Part shown: positions 12,988 through 30,050 of the stretch, piece by piece
Numbering within the stretch: position 1 is the first letter of the stretch
How the letters are laid out: each line of letters opens with the position of its first letter
Source of the DNA: Trichoplax adhaerens
Taxonomy: Eukaryota > Placozoa > Uniplacotomia > Trichoplacea > Trichoplacidae
Length of the DNA stretch: 64,000 nucleotides
Assembly (NCBI RefSeq): GCF_000150275.1
Contig: NW_002060944.1
Location: 458,860-522,859 of the forward strand
Direction of reading: 5' to 3'
Notes under the pieces: model-generated
What the model saw: only the letters and a program-made list of their open reading frames with translations
The model's database searches: none
Told to the model about the DNA's origin: nothing
Program-made: the position numbers and the translations under genes

Positions 12988-15685
12988 CAGTATTTGAAAA
13001 AAGATGATTCTCACTTGAGCATAATAACTTCAACTATTGGCTACTTTAATCGAGATTTATATGATCGATAAATAGTAAGTAAAAGTGCTGGTATTAGATA
13101 AGTCTCTTTCATTACTTTGTCCTTTACTTCGAAAGAGTTGGCTTTTATTGACAGTTATCCCTAGTAGTGGACTCCTGAAAGCGCATTTTAATATCTTCAC
13201 TGCTACTTTTTTTGTATCTGTTACTTGAAAAAACAATAATCTTAACGGCTACTGTTGCAATATCTTCATTCTATTGCAAGCAGAAATTTCAATTCATGAC
13301 CATCATTTATGCGTAACATTATATAAACGCGCTCTTCATTGCCCCATAATTACTACAAATCAACTGCGCTAACCTTTATTAATAAAATCCAATTTCGTCT
13401 TTCTAATAATCATTTAGCTATAGTTTATTTTTGTGGGCTTAAGTAACCAAAATTTCGATTTCAGCCTTCCTGCATATAGCTAATACAATTAAAATACTGT
13501 GGTTTTGTTTCGCATTTTTAGGTTGATACAACCAAAGTTTTTATTCTAGCTCTCCTGCACAAAGCTTTCGAAATACGGTAGTTTCTTTCCTAGTCTGTCG
13601 TATAAATCTCATCTTTTATTTTAAATTGTTTTTCAAATTATTCTTTCCCCACTAAGAAGCAAAGATAGGCGTCTTAAACAGTGCGAATTCTGAATTATGC
13701 CTTCTACCGTATTAGTATCTGTTACTCAAAATCGTTCATTTTAATAATATCCGAGTATTAATTCTATCATATGCCATCAATTCTACGAGATAAAAGCCAT
13801 TTCGTATTCGGTGATTCCATTCCATTATTGGGTAAACTTCTTAAGTCATTTTAGCAAGAATGTTAGACGCACTTAAGGCCGTTACAATCGTTTTTAAAAG
13901 TTATAGTTTTAGAGTAGTAGGCATCGATGCTATCACTCGTTTTGTGCAAATCTACTGCTCCTATGCTTTAAATCTACCTATGATAAAAATACCTAACCAG
14001 CTATAGCAGCAATTCCAGAATCCTTTGCAATCACTTCAAGTTCGAATATATATTCGAAATAAATCATGTCTGAAATTACCTAGATCTAAGTTAATACCTA
14101 CCGTCTAAATTCCAATAGACGAGCCGTTATATCTAATTTGTAGATAGACTGTGCGTATTTGATGTTCTGATGTTAGTAACGTCTATCGAACAGTATCAAA
14201 AAGAATTGAAAGTTAAAATTTCAATCTCTCATTTTCTTTTAGAGGAATATCTAACTCTTGGGTCTCTGCTATATCAAGACATGGTTAACGTGGTCGGAAG
14301 ACTAACGGCCGCCAAATAGCTTGATGATCAAGATAACATATCGTAGCTGTAACTGTCTTAGAAGGGATAGGCAATTGATACTAGATTATAACATTTGCCG
14401 ACAGTGAATAGAATTGCTCTAACTCGATTTAAATGGTATAAATCGTGGAATACCATTAGATGAAGCAGTAAATGGCCATGTATTTGTTCTTAATCTAGAT
14501 AAATTGTGACATCGATTGTCATAGTTTCTGATCACTACTAAAATTAACTGTAATATTCACTAAATCGATGTTTATTCTGCCTACATTACTAATAAAAATA
14601 CAGTTAGATTGAAATTTTTGCCTATTTAATATATAGTCTAAATTTTTGAGCTAATAATTTCAAAATTTCTTGCTCCAATCTTGATTGATATGAAATGATC
14701 ATGGCTAGTAAAACAAGTAATAACATAAGATTCTTTGAGAAAAACGAGCTATTTCATAAAATTATTTTACTACCATTAGACCCGTCTTTTATATTAAGGC
14801 TTGAAAAAGAAACTTTAGCAGATATCTAGAATAACATCCTACTGACTCTATTTATCAAATAATCGTAGTGCGTGGAAGTAAAATACGCGTATACCTACCA
14901 AAGCAAATTAATAGTTATATTACATCTTGATCAGGTATCCTTGCCCCTTTGAGTATGCTTAAGGTAGCTTAGAACTAGAAGCATACATTGCATAAATTTC
15001 TAATATACTGAATTAGGTATTGTACGGTATATTAGATACTTAAAATATGGCTCTATACTTAATAAACTACGAATAGTAACAATGCTCAATCTGCAGAAAT
15101 GCAGTTAGATACTAGAGTGCTGATGAATTCTATTTAGCAAACTATAATCAGCTGAGGGAGAGGAGCCCAACTCATCAAACTACATGCAGGTTCTCTGCAA
15201 TTTATCTGCATAAATGACACGATATTGTCATCAATCTCTGGAAATTTAAATAGATAATGATATGCCAAACAAATTCCTATGGACATAGTACACCTACTGT
15301 AATGAATATTGCTTCTATCAACGTAAGGAATTAGATTTCACTTTATCTTTCATCAAATATAATTGCACATTTTAAAATGAAAGCGTTGACTATCTTTATT
15401 TTGAAACTGTTATCATGAACAATTTGATCGATGCCTGATCCAAATCAAACGTAGTTCAGTACTTATACAAAAAATTATCAGCTACATAAACCTTCTATCT
15501 AAATACTATCAATATAAAAGAATATGATAGAAAGGAGTTTCTATTTCGATCAATCTAGCGAAATCCTATCCTAATTGAACTTTCTTATCCCATTTACACC
15601 ATTTGGCTATACAGTGTAATCTAATGTCTTCATATCTGAAGGCTATTGAATATTTATGGGTTAAATGATGAATGTTCCGATGGAA
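12988..15685. other. Intergenic, no gene seen
   Basis: About 2.7 kb of AT-rich sequence without a credible exon in either strand by eye. Confidence 0.5.
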
Positions 15686-16233
15686 TTAAAACATGACATC
15701 ATTTTCTCCTGGAATTTCTTCGCGTACATTCATGCCTTCATCGAATCGAACATGGGGAACTGTATTTAGGCGAACTCGTACTGGTACACCATCCTCAAAA
15801 TCAACTTTATTGGTGTCTAAATTAAAGAAATAAACAAGAACACTTAATATCTACAAATTTATAAACCGAATCTAAATTAAGCAATGATAAGCATCGAGAT
15901 TCGACCGTTACTATCTCGAGCGAATCCAAAGATAAAGCTCGACATGGGTAAGCTACCGCGTAAATCTCTTATACTGATTTGTAGCACTGCACTGTTCTTA
16001 CAGCTTTAAAAGTTAAAAGTTGTCTATTATCGTGAAGAGATAATGGTCTTTCTATTTTAACTTTTAGTTCATAACAGATAATTTATGAATTTATACTAAA
16101 TAAAAAAATATACAATATTGTCATTATACTGCTATTTTAAAATTCCTTTTCAATTTTTTTGCCTACCTTTCAAGGATGTACTTTCTGCCAAAACTAGGGC
16201 AGTGATTGCAAGAAATAGTAGAGCGAACTTCAT
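15686..16233 (-). CDS. Small secreted protein, 65 residues (putative)
   Basis: Not recognised as a known family. Two exons on the minus strand fit exactly. Exon 1 (16167-16233) encodes a strong signal peptide, MKFALLFLAITALVLA, followed by ESTSLK and one base of a split codon. A GTAGGC donor and a TTTAATTTAG acceptor bound a 350-base intron. Exon 2 (15686-15816) encodes 43 residues beginning DTNKVDFEDGVPVRVRL and ending PGENDVMF before TAA. The mature chain would be about 49 residues, without cysteine or dibasic sites, acidic overall, with a central VPVRVRL stretch. The exact phase match and the signal peptide make it a credible gene despite its size. It might be a regulatory peptide or a small inhibitor; function unknown. 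Confidence 0.7.
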
Positions 16234-18094
16234 CTTGAAAAAATGCACCTATGAAATTATGGCATAAGAAATAGATAAATATATATAGTGAAATTAAGAA
16301 AATACTATAACTATCAAGATGGCCGTAAAAAGTTAAAAATAATCTTATTTCTTGTAAAGCACAAATAAATTACATGTGAATTAGCATAGAGAAAATCTAT
16401 CGAATTTCGACTTTGCACTATGGATTATAATCATAGACTTAAGATAACTTCAAGTAATCAATCAATTAAATTTCAATTGCATAGACAGTGCGCTATCAAG
16501 ATTAAGAAAACTGATACAAATATGTAAATTCGTAAAATATAGTTTCAAAGATGGCCGTTAAAAGTTACGACACCTGTCTCCTCTCAAACTCGATAAAAAA
16601 TTGATTTAAACTGGTAGTTATATACAAAATTTAAAGTTCCAACTTGGCAATAAACATTACATGCGTAGCTTTGAAGCAATCAAGCTATAAAAGAAATCAC
16701 CTCAATTTCAATCCTTAAGTAAAAATCCTACCTTAGAATCTTCCTATAGGGATCAAAATCCGTCGGTAAGAAAACTGAAAAACAATCATTCAAGCGTAAC
16801 TATCCTGTCTTGTGACGAGAATATTTTAATTTATGCTAATTTTAAAGTAAATTAATAATGCAGACATCGCCGCATGTTTACACAGAAGTGGTTGGATGAC
16901 AATGCATCCAATGCATGAGTTCAACGTATGCAAGGGCTACTCGTCAGTCAAGATATAGATTATTCTCCCGTATAAGCGTCAATAGATATACGCATATTTC
17001 GTTCTAATATTATGAAAAGTTTTTAGTTAATCAATGTATAGAAATTATCTTTCGTAAATTATGTAAACCTATTCTATCCTAACAGTATGGAATTGCATTG
17101 GATAAATTTGAAATGCTCACCTTATTTGTATACTTAATTGATATAAGCATATCCTAGCCAGATCGAGTCCTACGGCAACTCAGGAAATACTCTACAGTTT
17201 TTGCAGTTGCCATCACTGTTTCAAGTTTTATTAGGTACTATCGATAGGTATATGCTTTACCGCTAGTCCAAACATGACGATATATCGTGTGACAGTAATT
17301 CCTCTAGCACCTGCGCTATGGAATTTCTGCAAATTTAGTCTTATGAAGCTACAGGAACTATCCGAACATTGGCGGTGATGTTCCTTTAGGAAATTATATC
17401 AACATCATACATACGGTCATGCATTAAGATTGATACGATGATAAACTGAAAGGATATAAATTATAGCGGGAAACATTTTATCGATTTATCATAAGTTGTC
17501 TTATTAACAAATGCAAGACTGCATCTAGGAGTTAGTTATCTTAAATTTATGGTACAATATTGACAATTGATTGATTGATCGTACGAAGGCAAGAAAAGTC
17601 GAATCTTTTAGGAAATGAAATAAATTTTCGGCGACATTGAGCATGCAATATAAATGCATGCCAATTTAGTACAGATGTAGTGTCGGAGAAAGATTCACTC
17701 TGCTCTATGCAAATATTTAGGCATTAGTGTCCCTTACATTATAGACCTAAGCGTCGCACATTGTAGAATTTACACAGTGAAAAGGGTAGCCCAAGGATTG
17801 CATCGAGAAATACTCCAGATATTTTTGCAATCTAACTCTACATCAATAAATTTATCATGCCTCTCCGGCTAACAACGATCAATTGTATGCTATTGCAAAA
17901 GTTAACAATAATTCGTGATCCACAAGAGATGTTCATTAGCTGATGTAACAAATTTTTGACCAAAATAAATAATTACGACTTTGCGAGCCGGATGAATGTT
18001 CCCCACAGCCTAATCAAAAATGATTTACAATAAACAAATGAGCAATCTTGCTGCAAATAAGGTTGAATATTGAAAGAAACGAATGTACGGTATA
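16234..18094. other. Intergenic, no gene seen
   Basis: AT-rich spacer between the 5' end of the small secreted-protein gene and the 3' end of INTS15. It presumably contains the former's promoter. No exon could be supported. Confidence 0.5.
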
Positions 18095-20122
18095 TCAATA
18101 CCTAGTTTTAGGCAGTGCCTCCATTGTATTATTTATTTCTTCTATTAAAATAAAGCAGAGCATTTCGTTAGTTGATATTAGTAGAATAGCTTAAAAGTCG
18201 AGCTTAATAGGCCAACTAAGCTCAATCTTTATTTTAACGATAACTTACCCAATGAAAATTTAAGCTGATTAGCAGAGAACGCAACTTGCACAAATTGTGT
18301 CAGTCTGTTTAGTGACCATTCAACTAGTTTATCTGTGTCTGGATCTATTCATGGATGGCAAATAAACATTTAATTTACCGTGTCATATTACTCAAACTAA
18401 TAAAATTTCACACGTGACAATGATTATTAAACTTTTACTTTGGCTAGACGATGATGTTGTTATTTGTTGAATACATTTTTGTAAATCCACAGCAATCTCT
18501 TGCATCATATTCAATGAGATTGTTAGAGTAGGCGGAGAATTCTTATTAGGTATTTCTGCTTCTTTGTGATTACTGCACTCTGACAATGCTTGAAGTATTC
18601 CACATTGAAGCTTTGAACATGAAATATGAACTAAAATATATAGGCACAATTAAATAACCTTAATGAATTATCTTACATCACAGCTTGTGTGCAACATTTA
18701 AATTATTTAAAATGATGGCTGTTGTACTATGCGAATGTTTAGTATAAGGTAATAACCTTCTTCTATCGTTTTAACATTAGCTGGCTCATTACGGCATATA
18801 TACAAGAGAGGCACTAATGTACTCCATCTGGCTAAGCCATAAATTGTTGAATGGATTTCGCTACAGTCCATTTTATCGTTTTCAGTTTTTGATGAATAAA
18901 AATGCGGTAAGTTTTCAGTTGTTTTTGCAACAGTGAAACTATGAGGATTGGAAACAGTCCATTCTGCTACAATTCGCATTAATGAAATCGGTGGTAGCCG
19001 TGGATAATTATTATTATCTAATGAGCCAGAGTTACCTTTAAGAGGAATGAGTTGAAAACCATTAATTATCAGTTGCAATCGAATACGAAAGTTACTGAAT
19101 AATACAATAATAAAATATCGAGTACCTACACAAAATAAATATTCTAACCTGGTTTAATATCAAACAAGAGTGTAAAGGCAGTAATCAATTGAGCTACGAA
19201 AGTAGGCGAACAGTTGCATAAATCAAGTAATGTCTGTTGTAAATCAGGTACAAGGAGACAATAATCTGCTAATAGCATTTCCGCAATATTTAAAGAAGCT
19301 TGCCGATCCGATGTATTACATTTCTATAATATAGACAGCGAAAGTTAAAGATTGCTAATGTTGATAACACGTGTTTATTTCAAGGAAAACTACTCAACGC
19401 TAATTTCATCACAAGATTAACTTAAGCTTGTCTACTTGTTTAACACTAAATTTATATACGGAAGACAATGATAAATATTTATTAAATATTTAACCTCTAG
19501 CCAAAGTGCAGCTCCATTCAGTACAGGTACACAATTTAAAGCAATGCACATTGATACCATTCTACTAAGGACTGACATCTTGACTTCTTCTACCTAAGCA
19601 AGATTGAACAAGAAACATTACGTGAAATATCAAAGATGAGTAGCAATCCCCATTAAGTGCATTAAACGCTCATTGTACATAGGTGAGCTAAAAGAGTGTT
19701 CCGTTTACCTCATTGCAACTACTAGAAATGCCAAATAGCGCATCCAGTATGCAATAAGAAATATGCGATGACTGAATATCATTAAACTGTGTCAATAAGA
19801 TTTCAAATAATTGCAATTGTTGCATCGCAGTCGTTTCGAACCAATGATTGACGTTTACAAACTTCTTTTTACAGCAAGGCTGAAAGATAAATTTTTCGAT
19901 CAAGGATTCAATCGTTTGGTTATTTTTAAATTGCTGTATTTTAACAAATTGTTGGACGGTTGATGCATGATCTTGAACATAGTCTTTTAATTTACTCATT
20001 AATCGAATAGCACAGCGTGGAAATCCATCTGAATAGAGTAATTTCTCAAAACGTTGGATGGTAGCAGCATTTAATTGCGCCGTTAGTGTAAATTTGTCAC
20101 CTATTTGCAAAATTTCAATCAA
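18095..20122 (-). CDS. INTS15: INTS15, Integrator complex subunit 15 (C7orf26 family)
   Basis: Nuclear scaffold subunit of the Integrator module that also contains INTS10, INTS13 and INTS14; Integrator processes snRNAs and attenuates RNA polymerase II transcription. Minus-strand exons carry the family landmarks in order: SLIEKFIFQPCCKKK and QLQLFEILLTQFNDIQSSH (19720-20110), MSVLSRMVSMCIALNCVPVL (about 19500-19590), LLADYCLLVPDLQQTL and FVAQLITAFTLLFDI (19150-19325), SLMRIVAEWTVSNPHSF and IYGLARWSTLVPLL (18760-19085), a helical exon at 18440-18630, WSLNRLTQFVQVAFSANQL (18250-18350), and a last exon 18095-18141 ending TMEALPKTRY before TGA. All introns are short. The start is not settled: the first exon opens after a TTTGCAAATAG acceptor-like site near 20112, and a tiny upstream exon (ATGGTACGATTAG, about 20145-20157) is only a guess. 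It has no long C-terminal tail like that of the human protein. Confidence 0.85.
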
Positions 20123-20189
20123 TAATCAATGAAATGAATCATCACCTAATCGTACCATCATCGAATTGTAGCAAAAAGTCCAGAATCAA

Positions 20190-20660
20190 GCATACTGACA
20201 ATAATCTCATATGAATTATGCTATGCACATTGCCGAATGCTAGTATGAACATTGATGATGTAGCAACTGATGGAGGCACCATTCTGATAATAATCTCATG
20301 ATACATTATCTATGTTAACAGTAATCGAGTATTAACACTGATGATACAACTTAAATGATAATAATAGCGATAGAATATGTTGTTTTAGCTAGTTATCAAG
20401 GTGATCATACTGACAATTGTAATCTCACGTTATGATACTTGCAGTATGAACAGTATTGTAGAGTATAAAAACACTGATGATGAAAGACTTTTGGAGAATA
20501 TAATATGTGGCATTAACAAGCTATCAAGACGACCGCACTGACAATATTCTCATACTGTACTATCCACGTTATCAATAACAGAGTATCCATTTCAATGCTG
20601 ATGACGATAAATTGCTACAGATCGAATGTAGTAAGCAGCTTTTTAGCGAATCATGTTATC
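20190..20660. repeat. Degenerate repeats of about 80-130 bp
   Basis: The motif CATACTGACAATAATCTCAT followed some 60 bases later by AACACTGATGATG recurs near 20195, 20280, 20405 and 20525 with heavy divergence. It looks like an old tandem array upstream of INTS15. Confidence 0.45.
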
Positions 20661-20835
20661 CTCTTTAAAATTAGTAGACTATCAACATGGAATACGATGG
20701 AACTAATAGATAGAATACGTGGCTTCATTAATTAAGTCAGCATTGAAGAAGACTGTACCAGTGCTAACATCGTGTTATACTATGCAACTACACAGACAAT
20801 CATCTCTACTAAGTTCTCTCTAACCATGCCATCGT

Positions 20836-21620
20836 ACCAGAATAGTAGTTGAGTATCTACGCTGATGATGATGGGAATCATACGTACAAATACAATAATA
20901 GAGTAGAGTATCAATCCAGATTACGATCGATCTTAAAGTAAAAGGTATAAGTCGTTTTGGCCGAGTTATCCACAGTCTTAACTACTCCAACATGATAAGT
21001 ACTCGCTATGATGAATGATGTTACTTCCGATGGTCTACTGCTGTCGGCATCCAAATAGAAAGAAAATACTATCAAGGTTAGCTATCGACCTGAATAGTAG
21101 TCGAGTATCTACGCTAATGATGATGATGGAAATAATACACACAGAATAAACACAACAGTAGAGTAGAGTATCAATCCAGATTCTGATCGATCTTAGAGTA
21201 AAAGGTACAAGTTGTATTGACGAGTTATCAACAGGCCTAACAGCTCCAACATGCGGACTTCTCGCTATGATGAAAGATGTTACCATCGATAATCTACTGG
21301 TGTCGGCATACAAGCAGAAATTAAATACTATTAACGTATAGCTATCCCCCTAAACAGTAGTAGTAGTAGTAGTAGAATATGTACGCAGACGATGATAAGA
21401 ATAATACACACAGAATAAACGCAATAGTAGAGTAAAGTACGCGTATCAATCCAGATTATGATGGATGTTAGAGTAAAAGGTACAAGTCGTTTTGGCGATT
21501 TATCAACAGACTTCACTAACAGCTCCACCATTCTAACTTCTCGCCATGATAAAACTATCGATGGTCTACTACTGTCGGCATACAAGCAGAAATAAATTGC
21601 TATCAAACATAGCTACAGTG
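20836..21620. repeat. Three tandem copies of a roughly 260-bp unit
   Basis: Units begin near 20836, 21092 and 21352. Each contains AGTAGTnGAGTATCTACGC or a variant, GTATCAATCCAGATT, AGTAAAAGGTACAAGTCG, AACAGCTCCAACAT and GGTCTACTGCTGTCGGCAT in the same order. The third copy carries an AGT triplet expansion (21356-21375). Open frames on the minus strand here are by-products of the repeat. Confidence 0.8.
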
Positions 21621-22546
21621 ACTTTCATCGTCTATTTCCAACCCTAACTTACCTTCCATTCTATTAACACGATTGATTGATGATCAACTTGGCTGCAATG
21701 GCTGCAATCCAGGCCAATCATCGAGTAAAAGTTCCTTTCCTTTTTGGCCGCTTGCAAGCTGCTGGATAGTAGAGATGAAGATGGATTGTGAGCAAAATGA
21801 GCTGTCACTCTATAGTCTCGTCTTGACCAAATTATACTATCTGATATCGAGAAAGAAACGGTTATCGCATGACAGCCTATTTTGCGCAATATGACCGCGG
21901 TATGAAGCTATAACAAGCCAGTATCATCGATATCTTGATAGTGATCACTGTGATCTTTAGTAGTGTATGATACAGTTGTCAACCAACAAGAACTGCAACC
22001 TACACAAGACTGACTCCAGCAGTGGGCTACCGTCCGTATGTCCGAATATGTTGTCTTAGCAAGACGGTCTAGGACTTGCAAATGGCTGCCAGATACATCA
22101 TCCCTAGCTGTAAATTGACAAAATTATAAGTAGTATTTAGAAGCATATCATCAAAACTAACGGAGTACGTTATGAATAATTAGTGCAAAGGTAAATAAGG
22201 GATTTGTCAAAGTAGACCATTCTTATGGCAAGCCAGGCTAATGAAGAGTCTGATGACAGCGATGTAGACCTAATATTTCTAGCTGTATTCAGTAGTTTGG
22301 TAGGGTAGATACAAATCGAGTAGACATGCATATCGATTCCGCTGTGCTACTTTATTTATTTATTTATAAATTGGATTCGTTGTGCATTATAACTCAAACA
22401 TTATATTAGACGCATATTCTCACTATTCATATCAGCATATTCGTTGGTACTTATATCGATACCACCATCATTTGACAAAACTACAAGGCATCATATTATT
22501 CATTGAAAATTGCCACTTACACCTAGATCATATTATCAATTGTATC
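21621..22546. other. Intergenic, no gene seen
   Basis: Two overlapping frames on opposite strands at 21644-21894 have no splice or family support. The remainder is featureless AT-rich sequence. Confidence 0.4.
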
Positions 22547-22952
22547 AGTAGAAACTTTAACTAGTAGGATAAATTCGCAATTTTGACGCCAAAAATCGAT
22601 GGACGATAGAGTAGAACATTGACTTGAGTATTTGTGATAAAACTGATTAGTAGAAACTGTAATTGCTAGGATAAATTCACAATTTTGACGCCAAAAATCG
22701 ATAGACGATAGAGTGGAATATTGGCTTGAGTAGTTGTGATAAAACTGATTAGTAGAAACTGTCATTGGTAGGATAAATTCACAATTTTGACGCCAAAAAT
22801 CGATAGACGATAGAGTAGAACATTGGCTTGAGTACTTGTAATAAAACCGATTAGTAGAAACTGTAATTGCTAGGATAAATTCACAAATTTGACGCCAAAA
22901 ATCGATAGACGATAGAGTAGAACATTAGCTTGAGCAGTTGTGATAAAACCGA
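22547..22952. repeat. 102-bp tandem repeat, four copies
   Basis: AGTAGAAACT starts the units at 22547, 22649, 22751 and 22853, a constant period of 102 bases. Each unit contains TAGGATAAATTCACAATTTTG, ACGCCAAAAATCGATAGACG and GAACATTGGCTTGAG. The period is 34 codons, which is why a repetitive minus-strand frame stays open (22523-22765). It lies about 300 bases before the copine start. Confidence 0.9.
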
Positions 22953-23263
22953 TCAGAAATTATTAATGCATACAGTATTTGCTTCATAATAAAGTATTAA
23001 AATATACTAACTGGCAGCATTGATACTGGTTTCTAATGTGCAAATAGAGTTTATTCCTTGAACACATAATATACCCGTATATACTATAAATACAGTACTA
23101 TTGAAAAACAGTCCAAGAATTGATTTGATTTAAAAACGAAGCAAAGTTAACAACATCAAAATTAAAGCAATCGAATTATAACCAGCGTGACAAGCTTTCC
23201 TATTAGATACGATAATCATACGAAAACACAAAACGGCGAAAATATCGTGAAAATAAAAGTGGT

Positions 23264-27431
<4,168 letters not shown>

Positions 27432-28330
27432 AATGTTGAATGTCTACGAGACTATCTAGTTTTCTATTACTCTTTTACCGTTATTGTCATAATCTATGTG
27501 CATACCAGATCTTGGTGAATTTTTTTAACCTTTGTAGCTTTATCAGTATCAATTTAATTTTAATTGCGTAGAGAACAATCATTCTTTCTTATTTGATTTA
27601 ATTTTTCGAAATCTTGATCATGACTTTTCCACTTCATGGCGAATTTCTGCAGAGCATCTGAAATTCATGTTTAGATTGAACTATTTTAGATAAAGTTTTG
27701 CACATCCATATAGTCTCAGTGTTCCTTGATTTAATATTATTTCTACTTATTCTCACTAACCATCCGACCTTGACAAGCTCGAAGATACTTATCGAAAGAA
27801 TAAATAGATTAACAAAATTTTTAAATGTTTCGTCTAGATAGATTTGTTCACTCCAGGGCTATGGAAGCATCATTTGTTACCTAATCTTTTTTACTATATT
27901 CTTCAATTTTATCTCTCATAAATACAACATCTATACCGACCATAATTATTATCAGAGCGAATTGTATAGATAATGCGTTGGTATCTTGAATAATCGAACC
28001 TATATTAATAGATAAATACTTGATAGTATTCCATGATTGTGGATAATTTAAAGTACCCTACTTCCCCGTAATTGTAACTCGTCATTAGCGAATATTAACC
28101 TTGGTATCCAGTCTTAGCTATGTCAATAAGCGATTTTTAATCTACATCTGCAATAAATGACTTAATCATACGCAATAGCTCTACTTTGCTCAGTGCTATA
28201 TCAATTCAAAATGTAAATAAAGATTAATCTATTACACTAGCTGTAAGGTTCGAATTTCATTAGTGACAATAATACTGTAAAGTATAATAACACAACAAAG
28301 GTGCATGTGCATGTCCTGTTATTAGCATGC
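27432..28330. other. Copine 3' flank, source of duplicated sequence
   Basis: Non-coding. The part at about 27940-28065 (ATAATTATTATCAGAGCG through GATAAATACTTGATAGTATT and TGTGGATAAT) matches sequence at 32150-32275 and 41930-42025. In both of those places it follows copine pseudogene pieces, so the flank was copied together with copine exons. Confidence 0.6.
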
Positions 28331-28339
28331 CAATCCTAA

Positions 28340-29720
28340 ACAATCGTAATAACAGGTAAATATTTCAAGAATGATATTGAATGCTGATATTCAACACCAG
28401 CTCAACACCTGCTGTATTCAATTTTAAATATCTTTATAGAAAATCGTATTTATTTGCATATTATAACTCTTTTCATTTAAAATATTAGCGTAAACAGACT
28501 CTTTACCTATAATTAATGCAAGCATGATAAGACGGAATGCATGCTATAATTCTTTTCGATAGTTCGGCAGAAGCATGCAGAATTTGTTTACTGAGCTACT
28601 TTGGTTAGTTAACATACTGAAAACGATGCTTGTAAACGGCCTTTTATTTGCATTCCGCCATTTTATTCCGAGAACTAAGTCACCTCTATCGATGAACTAC
28701 AAATATTCACTAACCCTCGCATGTTACGTGTTGCCTTCTTTGCTGCCTTGCAGTCGAAAGACAGCAAATTACGTAGTGCTAATTAGCAGATTGATTATAG
28801 ATCAATTTGCTCAATTGTCTCGATACAGCAGTCTACCTATACTGTTTACCGTGCCCAATACTTATACCTATTTTGAACATAGAATTCATTACAAGAATAA
28901 GAAATATCCATCCTAATGATATCCTTAAGTCTTGCTTAATAACTTTCCAACATGCCAAACTAATATATTTTAAACGCTTACTTTGCTATCATTTCATATA
29001 TAATCACTTTTATTTGCATTAAAAACTTATACACTACCCCTATGATATATAGCACTTCGAGAGAGCACATTTTTCCTTACAAACAAACACATCGCTATAC
29101 AATAATTTCAGGGATATATAGTATTACATTTACAATGCACTTAATTTAATTGGTTCAGATCAGTAAATAGAAATGCAATTAACAGTTCCAGTTTACAATA
29201 TCGATTTAATTGTGCTATCTTAATTGTTCAATTGAACCAATCAGTACTAAGTATCCCATTGGAATACCGCTAAATGCAACCGCATAACCGAATTAAGCTA
29301 ATATAGACATAAAATGATTTGGCCTCTAAGTTTTATATGAACTTTTAGTTATCACAAGTCCTCATTGGTCAGAAATCAGACAGTTTGTGCTAATAACATT
29401 CATAACTTACATATTTTGAATGTAATAGATTTATTGTATATTCGTATTGTAGTAAATAACTCGCATACCAGAAAATATAATGTTACCGTGGAACTTCTTA
29501 CGGCAATTAGACAAAGTATTGAAGACTTGGCTTATTTACAAATACGGCTATAGATTTAGACCGAGAGCTGGAAGACTATTTTAAAAAAGTCAATTAATCT
29601 AAGTGCTCTTAGTTTTGGATTAAATTTAATTAATCCAAGCTTTATCTAGATTGGAAGTATCCACAAAGATACGCGAGAAGTAGTAACTTCAAGACAAGGT
29701 TAGCATAAATTTATTTTAAT
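28340..29720. repeat. Segmental duplication block, copy 1
   Basis: Aligns along its length, with indels, to 33950-35170. Shared landmarks in order include TTTATTTGCAT, CTTTCCAACATGCCAAA, TTTTTCCTTACAAAC, CATCGCTATACAAT, AATTGTTCAATTGAACCAATC, CTAAGTTTTATATGAACT and AACTTACATATTTTGAATG. Copy 1 carries an additional stretch around 28570-28860. The exon-like frame at its 3' end (29372-29640) is frameshifted relative to copy 2. Parental gene not in the window. Confidence 0.75.
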
Positions 29721-29749
29721 CTGTATATAGTATCCATAATCCGCATAAT

Positions 29750-30050
29750 TTCAAACGTAGACTAAATTGATTTCCTTGTACACTATACACTCAGTATACA
29801 GCCAACAAATTCACTGGGAATTAGCAGAAGCTCTAAATCTAATTGAGAGCACCAACATTGATCATGGCTTGATATCAAATATACCACCTGTAAATGGCAC
29901 AAATGTAGACTAAATTGATTTCCTTGCACTCTATATAGTCGACAGATTCACTGGAAATTAGCTGAATTTCTAGGTCAAACTGAGAGCACCAACATTGATC
30001 ATGGCTTGATATCAAATATACCACATGGAAATAGCTAGACTGTCAAGCAG
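29750..30050. repeat. About 150-bp repeat family, left cluster
   Basis: Two tandem copies of a unit with GTAGACTAAATTGATTTCCTT, ATTCACTGG, GAGAGCACCAACATTGAT and GATATCAAATATACCA. The same unit occurs once at 32398-32540 and about three times at 42158-42630. It flanks both METTL22 copies and may mark the left edge of their duplication. Confidence 0.75.

Noticed and set aside
13000-15600. Search for exons of a third secreted peptide between the two small genes
   Set aside because: No frame with a signal peptide and matching splice sites was found by eye on either strand.
22523-22765. 80-codon minus-strand frame with a 34-residue repeat
   Set aside because: Produced by the 102-bp tandem repeat, whose period is a multiple of three. 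No splice or family support.
20836-22952. Tandem repeats considered as a CRISPR array
   Set aside because: Units are 100-260 bp without unique spacers, no cas genes are present, and the genome is eukaryotic with spliced genes.
28575-29022. Two overlapping plus-strand frames of 113 and 71 codons
   Set aside because: Only partly matched in the second copy of the duplicated block, where the frames are not kept. No family resemblance.
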